Assembly: GCA_964017155.1 (NCBI GenBank)
Contig: OZ024865.1
Coordinates: 21,048,402-21,112,401, forward strand
Origin: Oasisia sp. SBJ-2009
Taxonomy: Eukaryota; Annelida; Polychaeta; Sabellida; Siboglinidae
Direction: 5' to 3'
Length of the DNA stretch: 64,000 nt
Under the pieces are notes generated by a model that saw nothing but the letters and a program-made list of their open reading frames with translations, was not told where the DNA came from and ran no database searches. This document shows, in pieces, positions 56,894 through 64,000 of this stretch. Positions within the stretch are counted from its first letter, which is position 1, and every line of letters begins with the position of its first letter. The translations under genes and the position numbers were made by a program.

Positions 56894-57420
56894 AGTCGAA
56901 ATAAACTCTGCATCGCATTCGTCCACTACAACAAAGCCTTCGCCGACGACTTACTCATATGTGCTAATACACCACATGAGCTACAACAAATGGTACACGA
57001 ATTAGCTGATGAAAGTGAAAATCAGGGTCTGAAGATGAACAAGTCGAAGACAAATGTGATGATGGAAAACGACATACCAATCTATGTCAACAACACTCAG
57101 ACCGAGAACGTTGAAAGCTACACATACCTTGGATAGAGATACAGCACCAGAGACAAACCAAGATATGGAGATTTAAAGGAGAATCACGGCCGGATGGACA
57201 GCACCGCGACATCTTCAAGAGTAACATTAGAACAAGCTTGAAGAGACAGTTCTACAACTCATGAGTATTTCCAGCAATGACATACAGCGCGGAAGCATGG
57301 ACACTCATCATCCAAGCAAAGAATAAGCTAGCAGCCGCACAAAAAAAGATGGAAAGGAATATGTTATGTCATGGTCTAATAACATATTCTGTCACTAGGA
57401 AGAACCGAAAATCGGTCGCG
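56894..57420 (+). pseudogene. RT fragment with FADD core (unit 2)
   Basis: Counterpart of 43084-43610 with the same internal deletion joining motif A to motif C. Confidence 0.8.
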
Positions 57421-58100
57421 TCTGTTTTTTTCGGGGAAATACTGTGGTTCAATGAACACATTGGCTTTACCAACAGTCCAACACTACCTTCCGCTACCAT
57501 CATTCACACGAACACGAAAGGGACATCATGGGAGGTGGAAGTCGTCACTTGGTGAACTGAATGAAGGTCTGAACGTGGTGAATACCCGGGGGTAGGGGGC
57601 CGAGGCTCACCATAAACATCCACTTGAACTCCCCTCCGAGTTCCTTGCATCCCCCTCTTAGCCCTTCCCCTCCCACCCGAGTCCCGCATTGATCCTCGCC
57701 AAAAGCCTCCAGTTGCACCCGTCGGAGCTTCGCCAACACACCAATTCTCCAATGTTTTAATAGCACCACTTTCACAAAAACACATTGAAGCAAAACCGGG
57801 GGAGGGGGCACATTTCAAAAGCCTAGGGGCACATGCCCCCAAACCTTCTTCTCATAATTCAGTATAACCAAAGAAGCATGTTTGCGGACGAGATTTCAAA
57901 ATGATGGTTGCAATAGGTAACGCAGTAATTTCACACACGATACCAAACATATTCAAATATTGAAGAGGGGTGACTGTTGTATTAATAAAACATAAATGTA
58001 TAACAAAACAAAATTTAGCCATTAGCTATGACACAACAACGTCTCTTGGTTGAAGCTACTTGGCACTAACAAGCCGAAATAGGCCTGCGCCTCTTTGACT
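57421..58100. other. No gene seen (unit 2)
   Basis: Counterpart of 43611-44290; C-rich and repeat-like. Confidence 0.45.
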
Positions 58101-58618
58101 GAACAAGTTAATGCAGTGCAGTGAACAAGTTAATGCAGTGCAGTGAACAAGTTAATGCAGTGCAGTGAACAAGTTATTGCAGTGCAGTGAACAAGTTAAT
58201 GCAGTGCAGTGAACAAGTTAATGCAGTGCAGTGAACAAGTTAATGCAGTGCAGTGAACAAGTTAATGCAGTGCAGTGAACAAGTTAATGCAGTGCAGTGA
58301 ACAAGTTAATGCAGTGCAGTGAACAAGTTAATGCAGTGCAGTGAACAAGTTAATGCAGTGCAGTGAACAAGTTATTGCAGTGCAGTGAACAAGTTAATGC
58401 AGTGCAGTGAACAAGTTAATGCAGTGCAGTGAACAAGTTATTGCAGTGCAGTGAACAAGTTAATGCAGTGCAGTGAACAAGTTATTGCAGTGCAGTGAAC
58501 AAGTTAATGCAGTGCAGTGAACAAGTTAATGCAGTGCAGTGAACAAGTTAATGCAGTGCAGTGAACAAGTTAATGCAGTGCAGTGAACAAGTTAATGCAG
58601 TGCAGTGAACAAGTTAAC
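58101..58618. repeat. 22-bp VNTR, 23 copies (unit 2)
   Basis: Same unit as 44291-44676 with six more copies (132 bp longer). TTATTG variant units fall in different positions from unit 1, so the array has turned over since duplication. Confidence 0.98.
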
Positions 58619-58904
58619 TGGCCTTTAACCTGCGATTTGGCCGCAATGTCAATAATGTATTTTATATTGTTTCTCTTTTGTTTAAATTATGGCACAAGTT
58701 ATTACGTTTATGTTTACACTACGTATCATGATAATGCAATGATTCAACTTAACCGCATTAAACGCAGAAACAATTCTTAGAAGCAACGTCTTCCCATGGC
58801 ACGGGCTTCGCTGGAGATCTTTTCCCGACACGGGTCTATATTTCCCCCGTTACACCGTCACACTGGCCTTGTTTTCCGAAGGCAACATGCTACTTTCAGT
58901 TTCG

Positions 58905-59264
58905 TTACGCCCTCGACACAGTCAGTTTAGTTTTACGCACGCTGCTTCTCCTTCCCGACCCCGCCTTCGAGCCCTTGGGTTTGGGCGTGTCCCCCGGCTG
59001 TGCCTTCGGGGAGACCCATCTTTCCGTCGGCTCTGCCCCCGTTTCCTCGTCTTTCAGCCTCTGACACGTCTTATTCTTGAGTGTCGCATTGACCAGTCCG
59101 AGTAGAACGACGGCACAGAACATGGACCCGGTGATGATGACGTACACCATCGGCGTTGACAGGGACGAACTGTCGTCGTCTTCTGAAGTCACGTTAGTTG
59201 CCTGGACGACGGTATACGTCATCGGTGACGCGGTATGAGACGCGTCCATTGCGACGACGGTCAA
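58905..59264 (-). CDS. Possible single-pass membrane protein exon, 119 codons (unit 2)
   Basis: Counterpart of 44963-45322, open throughout, with a single replacement (A for T in ETGAEP). The membrane helix and basic tail are unchanged. The same uncertainty about identity and splicing applies. Confidence 0.45.
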   Translation of the reverse strand: MTVVAMDASHTASPMTYTVVQATNVTSEDDDSSSLSTPMVYVIITGSMFCAVVLLGLVNATLKNKTCQRLKDEETGAEPTERWVSPKAQPGDTPKPKGSKAGSGRRSSVRKTKLTVSRA

Positions 59265-59300
59265 TGTCAGCGTATTTACGTCGTGTGTTATTTTTTAAAC

Positions 59301-60808
59301 TACACGTTTGTTATTTTATTTAAATGTACCTAACTTTTCATTCAAGCTTTTTGTGTTCGACATCGAAGGTCAATAAGTCTATCTGCTTGCTTTAATGTGT
59401 GCAAGATATCGTTACCACAGCAATACAACGTTATGGCACAATGCTTGTGCCAAACCAGGTGACATGTCGTACCTCTGTGTGACACTCAAGCCATCTGGCT
59501 TATTGTTTGGTGCCAACGTCGTTTTCAGCGTTACTCTGTCCAAGACGGGCGCGTGTTTCGCTCAGTTGGGACGGCACGCCAGACCGAGATGTACTCTCGA
59601 CGCGCCACTGGGGCGGTGGTGAAGATGTCTACAAGCATCGACTAGATGGCCTCTTGTGTATTTGATGCTGCGTTCCAGTCACCTCCTGCAAATTGTACAC
59701 ATGAGTTCGTGACCCCTAATTCTTCGAAGTTCACGAACTTATATTTGCCATTTGCACCAGGTGATTGGAACGAGGCAGGATTGTTGAGACAGACTGCTGC
59801 GCACTGACGAGACGGAGCCACAACCATTGGAAGTTGGCTACCTGTCTAATTTAGGAGGTCTTATTTCCAGTTTCACTGCTATCAGCCTTGCACAGGAAGA
59901 TAGCATGATCCTGCCGCATTATCAGCGAATCAACCCGGATTTCGAGGACGAAAATGCCGTGGAGCCTGGTTTACTCACGACGACCTACAAAACAGAAAGT
60001 TTGTGGTTAGTGTTATTATACCGGGGGGGGGGGGGGGGGGGGGAGGGGTAGGGTTGGCAATGGCATTATATGACAGACGGCTGCAAACAATATGTATTTA
60101 AACATGCACACTTACAAATGAGTTACAACCACAGTTGAAGTTGATCAGTGTGTTCCTATTAATCACGATAGCTAAACCATAACATATAACACATAAAGCT
60201 GAACATTAAATAAACATTAACAGATATATCACAAATACAAGAGCAGGGTTGTGGGTGAACTTACAGATCAAGTTTTTAAATGTTTACAAAACATGAAAGC
60301 ATAGACATGCATGCAGTAATCAATATTGGACATAAAACCGTGATCTCCCATGACCTGAAAGCCATAGGCCAACTACACTAACAAATACATATGGGCGTCG
60401 ATCGGTGGGGGACGAGGGGGACGCGTCCCCCACTTTTCAGCATGAAGGGGACAACACAGGAAATGTTCCCCCACCTTTTCAGTTCAGAAAAACAAATTTA
60501 CGGGCATATAGCGGGATTGATCACTCCCTCTCTTAAAAGCCCCTACATAGGTTTAGTAGTAACATAAATAAATTAAGATATAACGTTCCGACTACTCAGT
60601 GGAAAATCACTAGATAAGCTGGTTGGTTGGCCGCAGCGCTAATCTTGGTCTTAGTCCAGTAAATATCCATACACCTGTGACTGTCTGGAATGTATATCCG
60701 GTCCAGGATGTCGTTCTATGTAAGCGCATGCGTGCGCGACTGGCGTGACCTCGGATGGCCGATCAACTTTGACACCGTGCCAACATGTCGAGACTGAGTT
60801 CATAACCC
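59301..60808. other. No confident gene (unit 2)
   Basis: Counterpart of 45359-46860, with a longer G run near 60024-60042. Confidence 0.4.
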
Positions 60809-61645
60809 ACGTAGTAAGCTAGGATTCCATATGTACGGATGCGTCATGCGGACGCGGCATGCGGTATGCGGCAACAAATGGCTACAATGGGAAGGTATAG
60901 GAATGATTCCATATGTACGAATGCGGATGCGGTTTCTGGTGTGGATACGGACGCGGCAAACTGAATCGGTCCATGTAGCGATTCAAAACGCATCCGCACT
61001 CAAATCGGATAGGAAATTCTCTTGATTTACGTCATTACAGATGTGTTTTCCTAACTCTCAAAATGACGGAATGTATTAGCGGGAAAGGAGGGTCTAGTAG
61101 CATTTTATATTTGCCATTGATGATTGAAACATGCCGTCGTAGAAACTACCAACATTTCAAGTAGTAGAAGTTGTCGTAAAAGAAAAGGTTCTCCTCGTTT
61201 TGGTGTAGTCAATGAACTAGATGATTGTACGCACCATATTGACTCCATTTTTAACGGTGCCTTCGGTATCTGTTTTGCCACACTTGAAACGCTGCCACAA
61301 TTAAGATTGTCATTTGTTGTTGCAGTAGGTACGAGCGCGGCAATACGGGCCAATTCAACGTATTTTATGAATAGATGTATTTAATATTATTAATTAAAAT
61401 GTTTTATTTTGTTACTTTTGTTTACTTAATTACTTTATATATAATCTTTTTAATTTTAATATAATATCATTTTCCAGTTATATGCATATTTTTTATTCCA
61501 TATACTTTTTACAATGCTTGTACGCCCCTATGATACAGCGCTATAGAAATGCTCGTTGTAAACGTGACGCATCCGCAAATAGCAGCCGTATCCGTATGCC
61601 GCACCCGTCCGTACATTTGGAATCTTAGCTTTAAGCCTACGTAAT
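60809..61645. mobile_element. Inverted-repeat DNA element remnant, longer copy (unit 2)
   Basis: Counterpart of 46861-47625. It keeps about 73 bp (60998-61070) missing from unit 1, so it is the more complete copy. The right inverted end carries a C-to-T change (AATCTTAGC). Confidence 0.65.
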
Positions 61646-62524
61646 AATCACTTCTCCAGCGCTGTAGCGACGACCTACTTTTCCCCTACTTTGCAGATTA
61701 CAGTTTCGAGCCCGCACGTGTTCACGCCAGTAGACAGTTACATACATACCAAAGTGACAGAGATATAGCCTCTATATGTATGCCATGAAAAGGGGATATT
61801 TATATTTAACGTTGTACGCGCTATAAACAGCGCTGAAAACTACTGCTGAGGCGAAGCCATAAGATGCACGACGCTCTGAAACAAATATATTAAGAAAAAC
61901 TCCTATAAATAATTACAAGTTATGCTAATTATTAGGTTTTGTTATGTTTATTTATAATAATTGCAACAAAGGATCAATATATCATTAACATAGACTATTG
62001 TATGCATGGGTCGCGCATAGTTTCGGCAGTCACAGTGTTTAAGCTGGTCAAAGTAGCCGTTAACCTTTGACATGCATGTAGGCCTATGAAGTCTATAAAC
62101 AACACGCAAAACGAGGTGGGACAACATCCTCGACCGGATATACATTTCAGACTGGTAAGCTGCCGGCTGAAATGTGAATTGGCTGAAGTGTGCTTCAACC
62201 GATGATAAACGGAAGTAGAAAGACGTTCTGGATCGATTGCCCTTCCAGACCATCACAATGGGCTCTATAAGTTTGCACCCCTGTGTTTATATATTAATAG
62301 GCACTAGCCATCAAGCACATTATACTTATAGGTGATAATTTTTGGTTTGCGCTGTCATCTCTTGGCTTGCAGCCTGGTGGATGCTTATCGCCTACAGCGG
62401 GACCAGCGGATTCCTGCTCTTTGTGCAATTTAATCCCATCTGAGTGATGACAAATTTCTTCGCCAAAAGGTGGAATTGGAAAGTCCTACACAGGCATCCC
62501 ATAACTTCTGCACTTGTCACTTTT

Positions 62525-62526
<2 letters not shown>
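61646..62526. other. No gene seen (unit 2)
   Basis: Counterpart of 47626-48509; AT-rich with no coding support. Confidence 0.4.
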
Positions 62527-62609
<83 letters not shown>

Positions 62610-62617
62610 TATATATA
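62527..62617. repeat. (TA)n at the end of unit 2
   Basis: TA tract of about 80-90 bp ending in GATATATATACATTG. Beyond it the sequence is not shared with unit 1. Confidence 0.95.
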
Positions 62618-63477
62618 CATTGTAATATATAATATGTATATTAAAGATGGGACGAATCTGGAATTTAATTCGAATCGAATATCGAATCGAATATCCTCAA
62701 AATTTCGAATACGAATCGAGTAACGAATCGAATATGAATATTCAGTGGCTTCAAATTCGATTAGAATACTGAACGGTGTCGATATGTCTTGCCGGAACGC
62801 AGCGTCCTGCAGTGGCCACGGACACAAGTCCGTGCCGGAGTCGTCGGCATCGACATCGTGCCTTCGTGGCCATACGCAGCAATCTTTTTGTTTACTTTCT
62901 GACCTAACCACGAAAATGACTTCTTACAGCCACTAAGCTTATCCTCACATATCTTATGTCCATATGCACACATTAGATTACAAGATAAAATCATCTACAT
63001 TCATATAAAGAATAAAATTAATAAAACAAACTCGCGCAAATCTCGACATGATCTAGAAGCCTTCTGCGGCTTCGCATTTATAATTTATCGCAGGCGTCGC
63101 TAAATAAACGACCGTCACCAATTTCGGTTTTATGCTAACCTTAAAGTAACCGTAGCCCGAAATAAGTCACTAATCGTAATCCTTACCCGAAACCCTAACC
63201 TTAAACCTTAACTCGACACGGCTAACAAAAGACCCATCGCCACAATACCGATAGCCGCCACCGACGGTGATGACACCGCGTTGCCGGCGAGTTTGTTTTG
63301 TAAAGTTTATTCGGTTAAGTAATGGTAGTGATTTTATTGTGTGATATTGTGTGACCTAGTGTGTGTATATGTATACATATATAAGATATATTAGGAGTAG
63401 TTAGGCGGTTGTAGTGTTTTTATAGGTAAGTCAGAGTCCCATTTTGCGGCGGAGGAATTGAAGGAAAATATTGGAGC
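62618..63477. other. No gene seen; ATTCGAAT-rich segment at its start
   Basis: 62640-62770 is dense in TCGAAT/ATTCGA motifs, like the terminal parts of some hAT-type elements, and may be the source of the satellite at 63478. 62780-62870 is GC-rich. No transposase or BED finger could be read. The remainder is AT-rich and featureless. Confidence 0.35.
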
Positions 63478-63545
63478 GAATTTTCGAATTTCGAATTTCG
63501 AATTTCGAATTTCGAATTTCGAATTTCGAATTTCGAATTTCGAAT
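63478..63545. repeat. 7-bp tandem repeat (TTTCGAA)n
   Basis: About nine head-to-tail TTTCGAA units lead directly into the pentamer satellite. The two share the TCGAA core. Confidence 0.95.
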
Positions 63546-64000
63546 CGAATCGAATCGAATCGAATCGAATCGAATCGAATCGAATCGAATCGAATCGAAT
63601 CGAATCGAATCGAATCGAATCGAATCGAATCGAATCGAATCGAATCGAATCGAATCGAATCGAATCGAATCGAATCGAATCGAATCGAATCGAATCGAAT
63701 CGAATCGAATCGAATCGAATCGAATCGAATCGAATCGAATCGAATCGAATCGAATCGAATCGAATCGAATCGAATCGAATCGAATCGAATCGAATCGAAT
63801 CGAATCGAATCGAATCGAATCGAATCGAATCGAATCGAATCGAATCGAATCGAATCGAATCGAATCGAATCGAATCGAATCGAATCGAATCGAATCGAAT
63901 CGAATCGAATCGAATCGAATCGAATCGAATCGAATCGAATCGAATCGAATCGAATCGAATCGAATCGAATCGAATCGAATCGAATCGAATCGAATCGAAT
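63541..64000. repeat. (CGAAT)n satellite, at least 92 copies, runs past the window end
   Basis: A perfect pentamer array over 460 bp with no visible interruption. Each unit contributes a CpG and a TCGA palindrome across the unit boundary. The array continues beyond the window. Confidence 0.98.

Noticed and set aside
63190..63215. CCCTAACC-like text as a telomere remnant
   Set aside because: Only two or three irregular copies within ordinary AT-rich DNA; not a telomeric array.
62640..63480. hAT transposon call
   Set aside because: ATTCGAAT-rich ends suggest it, but no target duplication, paired ends or BED/hAT transposase sequence could be read.

Overview
This is eukaryotic, metazoan DNA. 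It shows spliced genes with GT/AG introns, a GAS2-like cytoskeletal gene, a fibrinogen-domain gene, decayed non-LTR retrotransposons, a tRNA-derived SINE and very heavy simple-repeat content: long (TA)n, (CA)n and (CGAAT)n arrays and a 3.8-kb minisatellite. The mix suits a marine invertebrate, possibly a lophotrochozoan or other bilaterian, but the species cannot be fixed from the sequence.

Layout. 1-7.7 kb: repeat-rich DNA with no convincing gene. It holds (CA)n, (TCAC)n and (TA)n tracts, a SINE copy, a 34-bp tandem array, and a 1.02-kb foldback transposon (5276-6296) flanked by a CATGT duplication. Between its long inverted repeats lies a fragment of an R2-type endonuclease. 7.7-23.3 kb: one six-exon gene on the plus strand, predicted at 1184 aa, encoding a GAS2-like actin/microtubule crosslinker (CH domain, GAS2/GAR domain, long basic low-complexity tail with four SxIP-type EB1-binding motifs). 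All five splice junctions are phase-consistent. Intron 3 carries about 125 copies of a 30-bp pyrimidine-rich minisatellite and a (CA)n tract. 23.3-31.9 kb: intergenic, with a TTAA-flanked inverted-repeat element and a decayed RTE-like retrotransposon. 32.06-33.84 kb: a fibrinogen-related gene with an unusual layout (signal peptide, fibrinogen domain, two EGF-like domains, Thr-rich stalk, transmembrane helix, Gln/Glu repeat tail). Its frame changes inside a GCA microsatellite and there is a further stop in the tail.

34.8-62.6 kb: two head-to-tail copies of a ~13.7-13.9-kb unit, nearly identical, each ending in a (TA)n tract. Each unit contains a perfect 48-bp-arm inverted repeat, a decayed unknown coding remnant, several broken non-LTR elements on both strands, a SINE fragment joined to an RT fragment, a 22-bp VNTR (17 copies in one unit, 23 in the other), a conserved 119-codon single-pass membrane ORF and a 0.75-kb inverted-repeat DNA element. 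62.6-64 kb: AT-rich DNA with scattered ATTCGAAT motifs, turning into a 7-mer and then a (CGAAT)n satellite that runs off the window.

Only two host genes are well supported: the GAS2-like gene (strong) and the fibrinogen/EGF gene (strong as a family call, uncertain as to whether it is intact). The 119-aa membrane ORF is a weaker candidate. Nearly all other open frames are simple-repeat artefacts or transposon remains. I saw no operon-like or multi-gene system. The most unusual structures are the foldback element with its endonuclease fragment, the frame-broken membrane fibrinogen gene, the duplicated splice acceptor of the GAS2-like gene, and the 14-kb tandem duplication.
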